Part shown: positions 24,464-38,432 of the stretch, one piece after another
How positions within the stretch are numbered: position 1 is the stretch's first letter
Layout of the letters: every line of letters starts with the position of its first letter
NCBI GenBank assembly: GCA_958430865.1
Contig: CAUDNR010002779.1
Coordinates: 83,177 to 147,176, forward strand
DNA from: Entrophospora sp. SA101
Taxonomy: Eukaryota; Glomeromycota; Glomeromycetes; Entrophosporales; Entrophosporaceae
Length of the DNA: 64,000 bases
Direction of reading: 5' to 3'
The notes under the pieces: generated by a model
What the model was told of the DNA's origin: nothing
Databases searched by the model: none
The model's input: the letters and a program-made list of their open reading frames with translations, nothing else
Position numbers and translations under genes: made by a program

Positions 24464-25036
24464 ATGTCTGAAAATATTGAACAAACAGCGCAAGAGAAAA
24501 ATCCAATAATTGAAAGTTGCGAGGAGAGACAAATCGACAAGGACGAAACAAAAGAAATTCCAGACTCTATTAAAAAGAGCGGAAAAGTTTTATCACTATT
24601 GACATCGTCACCGTCACCGTCGACATCATCAAAAAATAAATCTGATAATTCATTATCCCTTCTCAATATTTGTAATATTATACAAAGTTCATATCCTACC
24701 ACCACCACTACTTGCACACAATCACCAATCAATACTTTATCACCTTTGCAACAACAAAATCAACTTGACGAAGAATTCATCAAACTTAATAATAATGGTT
24801 TATTAAAGCCAAAAGAGAAAAATTTCACCAAAATAACCGATCATGCATCAGATAAATCACCAACGAAATCTGACGATAATACACAAAATAAGCCTACCGA
24901 CGAAATTATGATCAATTCTTCTCCTTTTTCTAATAATAGCAGTAATAGCAGCAGCATTAAATGTAATCTTACAAATATTTTGGACACCAATTCAAATTCT
25001 TCGCACATTAATCATACTATAACATCACAAGAAACC

Positions 25037-25068
<32 letters not shown>

Positions 25069-26539
25069 CACGTTATCAGGTCTCAATCAATCAAAATTGG
25101 AATTTGAATCATCGTTATGCCTACAATGTCTTTACATTTCTCAACAACACTATCACCACCATTATCATCAATTCCCTCATCGCAATCACCAACATGGCCA
25201 TAGTCAACCAACCTCTCCTAATTTACCGACAGGACCCTCTTCATTCAATAATGGATTATCTTTTCCTCTTCAATATTATTTTGCTTTACCCAATAGTTGT
25301 TTCTATTCACAACCGTCGTCATTATCATCGTCGTCATCATCACCTCATCGAGTAAACCACAGTCCAACATCTGTATTATATTCAAATAAATCAAATCCAT
25401 TATCAAGTAATGAAAATATTATTACCTGTAGTAACAATAATTCTAATAATGATGATGATAGTAATAATGATAACAATACTACAAGTGATAATAGCGGTAA
25501 TAATATTATTAGCAGTAGTAGCAATAATAATAGTAATAACAAAAATACAAAAACCTTTTCAGCGGAAAATCACAAAATTATGAATGGAGGAAATTTGATA
25601 ATTTTAAATCAACATCATGAAGAACAGATTACCTCAAATATTGGATGTAGTCATTGTAATAACATTATCAATAGCAGTGGTAATGGCAATGGTAATAGCA
25701 ATGCTAACGTCAACAACAACAATCATAATGCATCGACAACAAGACGTTCAATTTCATCTGATACCAATTCAATAAACACTCATTCTTTTCAGTCAAGAAG
25801 ACGACGAAGAAGAAGATCAAGAGCAACCATAGCATCTCCTCGAACTAATTCTGGCAAAATCATCAAAGCTGGCGAGATTTATCGATGTTCAAATTGCGGT
25901 GCAAGGGAAACACCAGCTTGGAGACGAGATTTACAAGGAGAAGCTTTACTTTGTAATGCATGTGGCTTATAGTTAGTATATTTAAATATATATGTTATTT
26001 TTATTTTTATTTATATACACACATGTATAGGTGAATATAAATATATTTATGTTTGTATTTTGCTAGTCTTAAAGTTAAGGGGAGACAGCGTCCTACAGAA
26101 GTTGATACTGATGGAGAAATTCGTTTAATTAAACCGGAAAAGGCAGGGACAGGACCACCAAGTTGTCAAAATTGTGGCACGCAAGAAACTCCTTGTTGGA
26201 GAGGGTCAGAAGGCAGTAAACTTTGTAGGTTATCATCATTAGATTATTGTTTGTGTTTATTCTATATCATATTCTTATGTTAATTATTAATTACTTTTAT
26301 ATATATATTTATATATAGGCAATCGATGTGGTTTATTCCTTAAACAACATGGGTATCAACGACCAGGTGCCCCACAACGAATTTCACCAAACAAACCTAA
26401 CGATAATAGCGAAAATATTGACGTTAATCATGATATTTATAATAATAGCATCGACGACGATAATAATAATAGTAGTAGCAGTAGCAGCAGCAGCAGCAAT
26501 AATAGTAAACACAATGAAAATAGTAATAACCAATATTGA
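24464..26539 (+). CDS. Transcription factor with two GATA zinc fingers
   Basis: Nuclear DNA-binding regulator recognising GATA-type sites (family knowledge). Exons 24464-25971, 26067-26224, 26319-26539 give 628 residues. A long low-complexity N-terminal region (Ser, Asn, His runs) is followed by a basic patch (RRRRRRRSRA), then finger 1, CSNCGARETPAWRR...LLCNACGLY (C-x2-C-x18-C-x2-C), and finger 2, CQNCGTQETPCWRG...KLCNRCGLF (C-x2-C-x16-C-x2-C). Each finger is cut by an intron within or right after its last knuckle. The C-terminus is Asn/Ser-rich. Two fingers suggest the fungal dual-GATA group that includes iron-siderophore repressors, but the conserved Cys-rich spacer of that group is not seen between the fingers, so the regulon is unknown. 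Confidence 0.9.
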
Positions 26540-26740
26540 CGATAATTAAAATTTAAATAATTAAATTTTTTTATTAATTAGTGTGTGTAATATTATAATT
26601 ATTATTGCAATAAATTAAGCTTTTATATAGAGAAATAAAAAGTACATTTTATTTTATTTTTAATTAAAAATAAATAATCAAATAATCAAATCTATTAATA
26701 ATTAATTATAAGGTTGATTATGAATTGTATTGTAACCGTT

Positions 26741-27338
26741 TTATTGTGGATTAATTTGTTGTTCAAGATTCCAGGGATTCTGGTGAAGGTAAATTGGCTG
26801 TTGTGAAAATATGTTTGAAGGTAATTTATAGATATTATTATCATTGTTATTATTATTTAGAAGAGAATTATGCAAATGTGAATTCGTGAGAATATTAGGT
26901 GTTGATTGTTGTTGTTGGCTCCATTGTTGTTTAGGAAGAAAAAGATTTCTTTGTGGGATATTTTGCCATTTTTGTGGTTTTTGTGGATAATTCATTGTTT
27001 GTAATATCATATGTTCTAATTGTAGTTGGTATTGTAATGATAACGGTGATGATGTTGGGATGGATTTCCATGTTTGTTGTTGTTGTTGTTGTGGGAAAGA
27101 GTTAATCTGTGGGGGGTAAAATGTTCCTATTGTAGTAATAGGAATGGAAGTCTGTGGCATTTGTAAAATTCTCGGCTCTGATTCAAAAAACGCAATTGGT
27201 TCAAAATTATCTACTGATTCCATTTTTACAGTTACGTTATTATTATCATGAGAATAAAATTGATTATCGTGACGTTGTTGTTGTGGAAATGACATTTGTT
27301 GGAAACAATAAGTTTCTCGTTGATTATTTTGAAGAGCC

Positions 27339-27372
<34 letters not shown>

Positions 27373-28004
27373 GATTTTGAAATTGTTGTATGTTATTGTT
27401 GCTTTTGCTACTAAAGTCATTTTGTTGAGGTATTAGTAATGATGACTGTTGCGACTGGTAAGACTGAAAGTTTAGCATATTTTGAGTTAGTATATTACCA
27501 CAAGCATTACAATTGTTGCTATTGTTGTCGTTATTATTATTAGGCATTGAGATATTAAAATCTTGTATATTATTATGAATTCTCGGTACCCTTTCTTGTG
27601 GTTGTTGAAAAGCAATTGAAGAAGAAGAAGTAGTAGTAGAATTTTGATTGATGTTATATGTATTTGAATTAACATATTCCTGTTTTGAATTTACGTTGTC
27701 ATAATTTTGAGTGTTTATGGACGAATTCATGATGCTACAACAACAGCAATTATTTGTTATAGATCTGTTGTTGTCATTGTTTGAAAATCGACAACTCAAA
27801 ACGCTATTATCATTATTTGTATCATTGGTATTTGAAGATGACGACGACGATGATAATAATAATGGTGGTGATGGTGATGGTTGAATTTCGTTTGCGCTAA
27901 TCGTATTAACAGCGTTCAATGAATCAAGCAAAGATTGAAAACTTATTGTCTCTATATTCGAAACTGTATTGGTTATAAAGTTAGGAGGTTCTGAATCTTT
28001 TTTA

Positions 28005-28038
<34 letters not shown>

Positions 28039-28733
28039 TTTCGTCACCGTCATCTTCTACACCACCAACGTTACTCGTTTGATTTTTAACATTATCATGA
28101 TTCTATAATGAAAGATATTGTATAAAAATTTATTTCAAATATAATTAATATATATAAATATATTTTATTTAATACTTTACTGATTTATTATTATTATTAT
28201 ATTCCTGCATGGTTTTTTTCCATTCTTCCATTTTTTTCTTTGAAATATTAAAATAAGGCTATATATAACAATAGCGTAAACGTTAATGTATTAATGTAAA
28301 AAAAAAAAAATCGAAAATACAACGCGTCTAATTATTATATCGAAGGATCTATATATATATATCATATAAACCTCTTTTTCTTTTTTGGACATGGAACTCC
28401 ACAATTTTCTAATAATAGAAGCACGTTTGATTGCAGTATAATTAGGATATTTTTCTATATATTCGGGTCTAAAATTATATAGCAACATAAATAAATAGAG
28501 CCAAAGTCATAAATATAAATATAATGTAAACAAAGATTTTTTTACATGTACCTTTTCTCACTAACAAATATAAAAAATGCGTTGAGAGGTCTCTTTGGAG
28601 TTTTTTCATTATTTAAAACTTTTTTCCGATTATTCTTACAACCAGCCTTTTGTGATTGTTGCGTTTTTGATCCTTTGATGTTTTTATTATTAGTATTGGC
28701 GTTAATATTATTAGAGCTAGCGTTATTTTCCAT
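26741..28733 (-). CDS. HMG-box (MATA_HMG-type) transcription factor
   Basis: Minus-strand exons 28733-28552, 28468-28372, 28258-28181, 28102-26741 give 572 residues. The HMG box runs from about residue 47: PKRPLNAFFIFVSEKR, RPEYIEKYPNYTAIKRASII, RKLWSSMSKKEKEPYF, then a Lys-rich helix (KKKMEEWKKTMQEY). This L-shaped DNA-bending domain is typical of sequence-specific fungal HMG regulators, including mating-type-like factors. After it come a pure Asp run from a GTC-type microsatellite (28009-28038), and long Gln and Asn tracts (poly-Gln near 27343-27372). Its stop lies 201 bp from the stop of the convergent GATA gene. A copy of its first codons and upstream bases appears at 63169-63243. Whether it is a true mating-type gene cannot be told here. 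Confidence 0.9.
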
Positions 28734-29077
28734 GATTATTGTTTTTACAGAAAAAAAAAGAATTATTTATTCTCGAAACAAGATTTATTTTTATCATAGT
28801 TTTTGGATAAACTTTTGAGTTTTAACTTTTATACATTTTTATTTATAAACTTTGAACTATATATTATTATAAACTTTATAGGTTTAGCTTTTTTATTTTT
28901 TGACAAAAAAAAAAGAAGGCATCTATAATGTGTTTATCTATTTGTTTTATTTCCATCAGCTAAATTTATCGTGCCCAAAAAATTAAACGGGAAAGAATAA
29001 ATGGGAAAAGAGGAAAAATAAAAAAGGCAAGACGCGAGATGAGGAATGAGGAGGAATTATGATTACGATTTAAAATT
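28734..29077 (-). promoter_or_regulatory. Presumed promoter of the HMG-box gene
   Basis: 344 bp between the HMG-gene start and the stop of the CAX-type gene on the same strand. AT-rich, no ORF. About 24 bp immediately upstream of the ATG recur at 63169-63192. Confidence 0.4.
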
Positions 29078-29613
29078 TTAATGACCATCACCACCACCAC
29101 CACTACCTGTACTTAAACCAAAATCATCTGGAGGTAAATTTCTGCTGAATGGATTACATTTCAATATATCAGCTTCTTTGAGTTCTGGTATATTTGGGAA
29201 ATAAAAGAAAGCAACAGCAATGATAACATAAGAAACCTAAAAAATGGAAGAACAATTAATCAATAATCAGATTTGTTGAAAATTTTCTTTTTCTTGAAAT
29301 TTTATATTTAATTTTTTGTGTTTTACTTACAATCAACATGTATCCTTCTAACCAATTTGCTTTACCATCCTAGATAATTTTTAAAAGGAAAAAAAAAAAT
29401 CATTAATTAAATAATGATAAACTTACAAGTAAATCAAATATGGATATTAGTGATTGTTTTACATACAGCTACTAAATAATTGACAATTAGAACAGCGCAC
29501 GCAAGTACACAAATTTCAAGAGTATTAAAATCCAATGTCAAAGGTCTTGATGTAATCCAACCAAAAAGCACAAGAACAGGAGCAACCAAAAGAGCGATTT
29601 GCTATAATATTAT

Positions 29614-29647
<34 letters not shown>

Positions 29648-31566
29648 GTTATTGTTATATTTTAAGACAATCATAATAATGATAATGACTAATATTATGA
29701 TGAATAATTACCACAGATGTATTAAGAATTAAACCGACGGCAGTATCAATTTTATCTTCAGAAGCTTCTTTAATAGCATCATAATGTTCCATGAAATTAG
29801 AAACAACTATTATAATTATTAAATAAGTTAATAAATTATCATCATAATCATTATTAGTTGAAGGGAGAATATATGTGTGTGAAAGAATGATAAATACCAC
29901 ACAAAGGTAAAAGAACCATTCCGATAAATCCATTTCCAAGTCGAAAACTATGAGCCATGTGTTCAATACTTGTCACTAGGTATCTTGCACATACAACAAT
30001 ACCAGTTATAGAGCTGACAATTCTGGAAATAATAAATATATAAAATATATAAATATAAATACAAACATATCTATGTAATTTTACATAATTTAAAAAAAAT
30101 CGTATTTACAAGAAAACGTCAAAGAGAAGGAAATATTTTGCTTCTCTGTAGTGAACTTCATCCATAGAAATGGTCTAGTATATTTTCAAAAAATCCCCCA
30201 AAATTAATAAAATTAATAACTGAAATAAACAAATACAAACACACGCATATAAATATATATATACTTACAGACGTAACATGAGTTTTCAATTGAAATATTA
30301 AAAGAGCAGCATAGACAAATAATAAAATGATAGCAATAGCATGACTAATATTCTGTAAATCACATTCAATGCCCGTGCCCACAGGAGCAGCAATTTTGAA
30401 TGCGGCAGGAGTGACAAGTGCAAGAACAGCAAGAGCCAAGGTAGATGCACTAGTGGATACAAAAAGTTGTGTGCTTAAATGAGCATTCATAGACTCTCTC
30501 TTGGACTTTTTTCTTGGCCAAGATCCTGCCAAAAATACAACACCAAGAACCTTTTGTTTTATTGAAGCAGCAAATTTGTAAATAATTAGTATTACAATGA
30601 ATGAACGAATGAACGAACGAATGAATGAATGAATGAATGAATGAATGAATGAATGAATGAATGAATGAATAATGAATGAATAATGAATGAATGAATGAAT
30701 GTGTGTATAATGAATGAATGAATGTGCGTATATGAATAGGTTTAATGTGTGTATATTAAATCCACTTACCAATAATATGTTACATAAAATTGCACCAAGT
30801 ACAGAAGAACGAACAATTGAATATTGTTTATCCAATAATGCATAGCATGAAATCACCAATTCGACAAAATTTCCGGCAAACGCATGAAGAATTGCACCAT
30901 ATGACTTTAAAAAAAAAAAAAAAAAGGAATCAATCAAATCAATCAAATCAATCAGAGAATAGACAAAGAAATACTGAAACAAATAGATCAGGATTGATTA
31001 CTTACAGGATGAAATCTGGCTGAAAGATCATCAATGCCGGTTGTCATAATTTTTGATAATGGAATGATAGCCAAGAAATTAAAGAAAAGCAATATATTGT
31101 CATTTACATCAAATCTTTTCATTATGATAGCAGGAGGTAAGAATATTAAAAGAAAATTGGATTTAACAGCAAGTAAGATTTCTCGTGTGTTCCTGTACCA
31201 TTTCACAGGGTCTTTTGATACAATCTTTGGTTTTTTTAGTATATTTGGTGTATGAATATGAATATCCCGTGAAGCGTCCTCTGGATCATGGCCAATATTG
31301 GAATGATCGTTTTTTTCATTGATATGATTAGTTTGCAACTGGTGATTTATTGAAGGATGGTTGTGATTATTATAATCATCACTATAATTATTATTGTTGT
31401 TGTTGTTATGATGATTATTGCGATCATCATATTCTATATGTTCTCTCCTTAATATTCCATGATGAGGAGGAACGTTATTGGGAAAGTTATTATTATTATT
31501 AGGAATGTTATTATTATTAATATCCGTTGGATAATTTTTTTGGTAAGGTGGCGTCGGATAAGACAT
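29078..31566 (-). CDS. CAX/VNX-type cation/H+ exchanger (CaCA superfamily)
   Basis: Vacuolar-type antiporter that would export cytosolic Ca2+ or other cations into an acidic store (family knowledge). Minus-strand exons: 31566-31006, 30904-30770, 30550-30269, 30174-30110, 30022-29898, 29806-29712, 29601-29467, 29369-29331, 29236-29078; 531 residues. An Asn/His-rich cytosolic N-terminus of about 100 residues precedes many hydrophobic helices. The first alpha-repeat reads HAFAGNFVELVISCYAL and SVLGAILCNILLVLG; the second reads LLPLCVVSNFMEHYDAIKEA and TAVGLILNTSVQIALLVAP. The two transport Glu residues are kept, but the usual GNA(T/A)E and GNAxEH cores are altered to GNFVE and SNFMEH. Ion specificity may therefore differ from standard Ca2+/H+ exchangers. 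Confidence 0.88.
30596..30724. repeat. ATGA tetranucleotide microsatellite in an intron
   Basis: About 130 bp of near-perfect ATGA/GAAT repeats with a few ACGA and ATA variants, inside the second intron (30551-30769) of the CAX-type gene. It makes a false ORF on the minus strand rich in the repeat Phe-Ile-His-Ser. Confidence 0.9.
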
Positions 31567-33338
31567 TTTTTTTTTGTATGTAATGTATGGTTAAATGAAT
31601 TGAGTGTTTTTCACCAGGAAAATAATTAATGATTTTATAAATAAAATGGTTTATTCTACTTTTTATTTAAAAAAGTAGAAGAGGAAAGGGATTAGGAGAG
31701 GAAGGAATGTGACTAAAAAAAAAAAAAAAAACCAGAAATAATAAATTAATACATTAATTAATTAAATTTTCATGTTATATTATTAAATTGAAAAAAAAAA
31801 GAATAGTTAATCAATACAAACGAACCTTTATTACGTCTGCCTTGCCTGAAAAAATAGAATCGAAAAAAGAGAAATTTGAAAAAATTAAAAAATCCGATTT
31901 TTTTTTCTGATGTATAAAAACTATGCACAATGTTACACACATATTCCAAATTAACAAAAAACTCGCATCTATTTCTAAATGAAGCCGCCCAGACAAATTT
32001 AATGTTACACTAATTTTTAAAAATAAATTTGTTTATTAGCTTAATTGTAGGAACAATTGACCCAATAGATGCATAAAAATTTTCTTACCAATATATAATA
32101 TATAATAACATTATACTAATAATAAATGTTTACAGTTTAACAAAAAAAAGAAATAATATTCTTTATTAAACAATAAAGTGAACTTAGAGAGAGAGAGAGA
32201 GTAAGAGAGAGTTAGAAGACAACAAAATGTTACCATGAATCAGGAGACTTAATAACTAATTTATATACGTTGTACACCATATAAATTACATGCTTAAAAT
32301 TTAATTAATTACAATTATTATTATTAGTAAAGCCAATAAATCGATCGTATTTGTACTCTTAAATAATTGATCAAGCTTAATTTGTTCATGTACAACATTC
32401 AGGACACGAAGCTTTCTAGGTCCCAGGTTTTTTTTTCTTTTGGGAGAGTCTTCTATTACAGTAAGTACCATTATAAAATGATAAATAGGTTACTTTCGGC
32501 AAGCCGAGTCGATGCCTTCACAAATACAAGAATATTTAGCGATTTCCAAAATGGGTTAAAATTTAAGATTTATGTTAATATTAATTATAGAAAAGCCCAA
32601 TTGGTATATACGAATTTTTAACATTTTTAGAAAGATTTACATGACTTCATGCCCGTGGTGGGTACAACGGGTGTGTGCTAACTAAACCTGGGAATTATAT
32701 GTAGATTATTAACAAATTTGTATATATACAGTTCGCAATGCCCGTTACAGAGAGAATCCGTAACTGAATAAATAGTACATAATAAATATTGATAAAATTG
32801 GGGCCTAAATTCGCAAGGTCCGTTATTGAAGAAGATCCGCCATTCGTTGCAGAATGAATTGTATATTAATATAGTAATATTATTATCTTCACGTGACAGG
32901 ATTTACATAACCGATTTTTTTCACCGAGAAATTTAATTTAAACCAAACTCTTTTTTTTTTTTAATTTATTGATATTTTTTATTTTAATGATTTCAAAATG
33001 GATTGTTTTTAATTAATGAATGTTTTTTTTTATAAATCTTTGATGCTAAAAAGAAGAAAAAATATATATGTATAAGAAAAAAATAATTATTATTTACATA
33101 TTAATATATAATAATAATGATGATAATAATAATAAATGATTTTATATTATATATATTATTATATATAATTTTTAAACTAAAAAGCAAAATCTAAATAAAA
33201 AATTAAATAAAATTCTAAAGAAAAAAAGAAGTAATGTACAAAAGAAAAAAAAGTGCTTTTTTTTTTGGTTTTAAAAATTGTCCTTTTTTTTTTTTTTTTT
33301 TTTTTTTAGAGAAATTAATTATTATTGATATGAGAGTG
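31567..33338. other. Intergenic region between CAX-type and cyclin genes
   Basis: Upstream of the CAX-type gene and downstream of the cyclin gene. A GA microsatellite lies at about 32190-32212. At 32727-32863 there is a repeat scrap with two related 30-bp direct units (TTCGCAATGCCCGTTACAGA near 32733 and TTCGCAAGGTCCGTTATTGA near 32811) and weakly inverted ends (TACAGTTC and GAATTGTA), probably a worn mobile element. Short ORFs at 31811-31996 and 32367-32621 show no domain. Confidence 0.45.
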
Positions 33339-34086
33339 TTATTCCATGTAAGAGACATTTGTAGTGGTGGTGGTGTTAACAGGATTTGGTAAAATTATAT
33401 GATTGTAATGTTGATGAAAATTATTATTGTTATTGTGATTATTAACATTTAAAATGGGAAGGTTGTAATTGTAATGACCGTGATGAATTTGGTTGTGATT
33501 ATTATTATTAAAATCAGAGGAACCAAAATAATTATCCGCGCCAGCGTCAGATAAAAGAGATTTTAATGGTGGTGGTTGGAACGAAGATTGTTGTTGATAA
33601 TGATGATGATGATGGCTATGTGAATTTTGATTTAATTGATGTTGGGATTGGAGATAACTAGTTGAAGTTGGTGTGATTATTGAAGGAATTGAAGGAATGT
33701 CAGGTTGTTTATTAAACAAATTTAATTGTAATTGTAATAATTGTAAATTATTTAATTGTTGTTGTAAAAGTAAATTATTACTATTATTTTGAAACGCTGT
33801 TGGAACAGATGTAGGAGTTGTTATGGAAGAGGTGGAGGATGATGAACATGTAGAAGTTGAGGAAAGTCTTCTGCCAAATTGATCTTTTGTTTGATGTTGA
33901 TCAATATTTTGAGAGAAATTTGAAAATGAATTATCGTTAATAACGGTGTTGACATTGTTGGTGTTTGGTAAAAATTCATCATCTTCATCAGTGTTCATTG
34001 CATCATCATTGTCATCATTATAATTATAATTGTTGTTATTATCAATAATTAAAGGTTGATACGATGATGGAGATGAAAATACATTG

Positions 34087-34124
<38 letters not shown>

Positions 34125-35346
34125 TGTGTTCATATTATTGTCATTATCATACATGGAAAGTGGCAAAGATTTTGGTATAGATATTTGAGGATAGGAGCGA
34201 GCTCTTTGAATGTATTCATTACTGTTATTAATAGTATGATTATCAAGATTATCCAAATTATTGTTATTGTTAAGATTACCATTAATTGGATAAGGTAATT
34301 TTAGTGTATTTATCAGCGTATTACCGGTACTGTTATTATTATATGATGTTGAGAGAGAAGGCGATTTCAAGAATGGACTCAAGTGTAATAATAACTCAGC
34401 CTCTGTTACTCTAAGATCATAGTCTAACAAAGTAAGCAATTGTCTCTCCATTAAATTAACTTTATTGACGGAATAGACACTTGAGAACCTTGCCCAATAT
34501 TTATTTCTTGGAGATGAATCATTTAAATATTTTCTATATTTAAAAAAGAAGAGAAAATTTAATTAGTAAATAACCTTTTTTTTTTTTTTTTTTTTTCTAA
34601 AAGATAAATGAAAATAAAAATAGAAACATACGATGCAACTATTAAAATAGCTAAAAATACTCGATGACGAGTGCAATGCATGCCTATAAAAAAATAAAAA
34701 TAAATAGATTAGCACAGCCACATAAATAACACGTGATGCAGATAACTTTTAACTAAATCACGTGAACAATCACAAAAATAGCGAGGGATAAGAAATTTTA
34801 CCTCTAGCGAGTTTAGGCAATTTCTTTTTTAAACGATCCAGATAAATTATAGTGGTTAAAAAGGTAGCAGTTGAAACGCTTGATCTTGTTACTAGACGTT
34901 GTATGAAATTTTGTAAGGGTGGTAAAAGTTGAAGGTCTTCATCATGATGAATATGATGAACATGATTGTTATCGGTGTTTATTGATAAAGATGAAGCTGA
35001 AGATGATTGATTTAAATTCTTATTGTTGTTGTTCTTCTTATTGTTGTTGTTCTTCTTATTGTTATTATTATTCTTATTGTTAGATTTATGATTAGAATTT
35101 GAATTTGAAAGTGTTGACGATGACGACGACGACGATAAAGAAAGCATTGAATCGCAAGGAATAACCGAAGTTGCTTTTTGAGTTACATACACTATAAAAT
35201 ATATTTTTAAAAGATAATTATTAATTTATGATTTGATTTGGATTTTGAATTGAAGATCAAATAGCAAAAAGGAAAAAGAAATATTTACCAATCATCTGAG
35301 GTGTAATGGGACCGTCAACCAAATTTTTAAGCAAAATATTTGACAT
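33339..35346 (-). CDS. Pcl1/Pcl2-like (Pho85-type) cyclin
   Basis: Cyclin partner of a Pho85/CDK5-like kinase, acting in G1 or polarity control by analogy. Minus-strand exons 35346-35289, 35191-34802, 34683-34632, 34533-33339 give 564 residues. The cyclin box spans three exons: LPPLQNFIQRLVTRSSVSTA, TFLTTIIYLDRLKKKLPKL, MHCTRHRVFLAILIVASKYL, DSSPRNKYWARFSSVYSV, then NLMERQLLTLLDYDLRVTE, an arrangement typical of fungal Pcl1/2/9 cyclins. It has a Ser/Asn/Lys-rich insert before the box and a very long Asn/Gln/His-rich C-terminal tail. The start codon gives a short conserved-looking leader spliced onto the insert. Upstream lies an unusually long gene-free region, which may hold its regulatory DNA. 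Confidence 0.9.
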
Positions 35347-38300
35347 TTTCTTTTTTTTTTTTTTTTTGGATCAAAAAATGATGCTTTTTATTTCGAGAGT
35401 TTTTTTTTGATTTTTTTCGTATATATATATATATATATATATATAAATGATAAAAATAATTCTTATAGATTATTTTTTTATATATATGTTTTATAATAGT
35501 TCTTATAGATTTATTTATATATGTGTGTTATGTTAGTTATTTATATTGTTATTATAATAGTTTTTTTAGACTAAATTTTTAAAAAAAAAATTGAAAGAAA
35601 AAAACTGAAAGTTAAAATATTTGTTCCCTTTATATTATTTTTTTTTAATTTACTCGTGTATAAATTAAAATAGTTTTAAAATAAACTTTTTTATTTACAA
35701 TAGTAATATAAAAAAGACAGCAAGCAGCTTATACTATAGAATAGTGAAATTAATTTATTGGCTTGCTTGTGTAACAGTCAAATTTTATAATAAAAAAATA
35801 ATATCAGGAGGTAACAATTTTATTGGGAAATATAATTTATTGTATGAATGTTTATAATATGATAAATTATAATGATAATAAAATAAATAATACTAATAAT
35901 AAATAATAATAATTTACAAATTAATTGATTCTTTAAAAAATTTATTATTTGAAGAAAAAACATTGTTACCCAATTACTAATTAAATAGAAAACCATAATA
36001 ATAATAATATTAAAATTATTTTATATATTTAGTAATAAATAATAATGTTTTATTTGGTTTGGGACAGAAAATTTTCCTTTAGTTTTAGATTTTTCGTTGT
36101 CATTCCAATGATATTTCGTTGTGTTATAATTCCGTTTTAAACACAAAAAAAAAAAAAAAAAAACTATTCAATTCCTAATTTTGTAAATCACAATAATAAT
36201 TAGGAATTATTAGAAACTTGTTAGTTACTTGCAAAGGTCAAAAGGAAATAATGCTTAGTAATATGATCCATGACATTTATTTTTTAGTGCAAAGGTAAAT
36301 ACCGATTTATTATCGAGGGAACTTTGTTATTTTGAGAGAATATTAATTGTTAACTTTATTTAGGAAATCAATTTGTATATTTAGAAATAATTTAATATTA
36401 TTATTACAAGAAGAAAAATAGTAAAATTTCCACGTGTTTTTTCACAAGTTTAAAATAAAATAATCAAAATAATAGAATAACAAAACAACTTAAGTGAATG
36501 TAAAAATGATTTAATCATACATTTTATAATTTATAATTTTTCTCTTAAACCATTTTTATTAAATTTGCCAGAATTTGCATGCTTCTTTCTCCTCTCCACA
36601 AACACCAACAACACCAACATCGCCGCCGCGCCCAATTAATCAATTAATTAAATAGCAATTAAATAATTTCTTTGCGATAATTAATGATTTAATTAAAATT
36701 AATAAATTTCTTAAACCAATCAATCAATCAACCGACCATCAACGAAAACAAACAAAACATTCGGAATCAATCAATCAATCAATAAATCAATCAAATTTCG
36801 ATTATTATTATTGTTGTCATGATACTTTATTATTTGGTCATGTTATTCAGGAATTCTAAAATTTCTATAATTTAACAGGAAATTTATTGGTTTAATAAGA
36901 TTTTTTATAAAAAAAGATTGTCCGCATGAATGTGCCAAACTTCCGAGAGAGTGAGTGTGCCTTTTCTTTTGCTCTTTGATTGACATTTATGTATACGGAG
37001 TATATATATATGTACGAATGATTCGATATGATATGTATAGATAGAATAATAGAATAAAAAACCAATTGATCCACCCACCATTCATTCTTTAGATTGTGTT
37101 GGGAGAATAAAGAAGAAGAAACAAAGAGCTTTAAACCGCTATACTGTATTAGAATCTATAACAATCAATTTCAATTTTATGCTAAAATGTCATAATAAAA
37201 TAGTACAATAAATAAATATATTAAGCAATGTTACACCAACTTATTATTAATTTTATTAATTTTATTAATTCAAAAAAAAAAAAAAAATAATAAAAAATTA
37301 CCATTTTTATCATCTTGGTAAAATAAAAACAAAAACACAGCGTTAATGCTCGGATCATGACGCTGCTTGTTACCGCCGTTATTAAATAGCAAGGTGATTT
37401 GATTAGAAATTAAATTAATTAATTAAAACCTTTATATTTTTACTTAATTCACAAAAATTATTAATAGTAGTGTATTTGTTACAAAAACAAAATTATTATA
37501 TTAATGCTAATTACTATTATTGATTAATTAGGCTATGTATTTTAATTAATTAGTGGTGTGTTCGTTAATTAATTAATTAATTAATTCGTGGTTAATTAAT
37601 TTAATTAATCACTAATTAAACATTTGACAGTTTAATTTTACACTCTAATAATGATTCATAATTAATAAGCGATTGATTAGTTGAGCGAGCGAGAGAGAGG
37701 GTGAGTGAGTGGTGGATGATGATTTATTTTGTTGGTTAAATGAGAACAACAATATACTTGATGTTGATTGATATCTAATATTTTTAATTAAATCATGTGA
37801 AATCATAAAAAAATTGTATTCAAAGCAAGAAACATTCGAAATTTTGTGTGTGTGTTTGAGTGTTAGTGTAACATTACTTTAAAAAAAATTTCAATTATTT
37901 ATCTACCATATATGTAAATGACAAACAAATTAATAGGATACTTTTTTCAAAACTGATTGCCTAATATTTTGTTCCATTTAGGAAAAACTAGAAAAAAAAA
38001 AAAAAAAAAAAGGTGACAGTCAATTAATTAACAGTTATGATTACAATCGCATGATCATTTTGGTATGTTTAATAATAACTATTGACAGATGACCATAATC
38101 GTAATTACTATTAAAATCATACCACAAATAACCATAATTATCATTACCAATATTCTTTCTTTTTCCCCCATCCCTGCCTCTTTATTCCATCGATTTGTTC
38201 TTTTTCTCATAATGAATAACTAATTATAACAATTCAGTAATATTAGTGATAATAATAATAGTATAATAACTGCAAAGATGATCATCACCACCACAACCAC

Positions 38301-38386
38301 ACTGAATTAATAATATAAAGTATGTAAAATAGACGAAGGGAATTGATTGTGATGATTGCGGAGATGTTTATTACTACGATGATTAA

Positions 38387-38390
<4 letters not shown>

Positions 38391-38429
<39 letters not shown>
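38391..38429. repeat. GT dinucleotide microsatellite
   Basis: Perfect GT run of 39 bases in non-coding DNA. Confidence 0.95.

Positions 38430-38432
<3 letters not shown>

Noticed and set aside
25104..25542. ORFs in other frames across the GATA gene
   Set aside because: They are shadow frames of Asn/Ser repeat codons within the GATA coding exon.
30596..30770. Minus-strand protein with repeated Phe-Ile-His-Ser
   Set aside because: It is translation of an ATGA microsatellite lying in an intron of the CAX-type gene.
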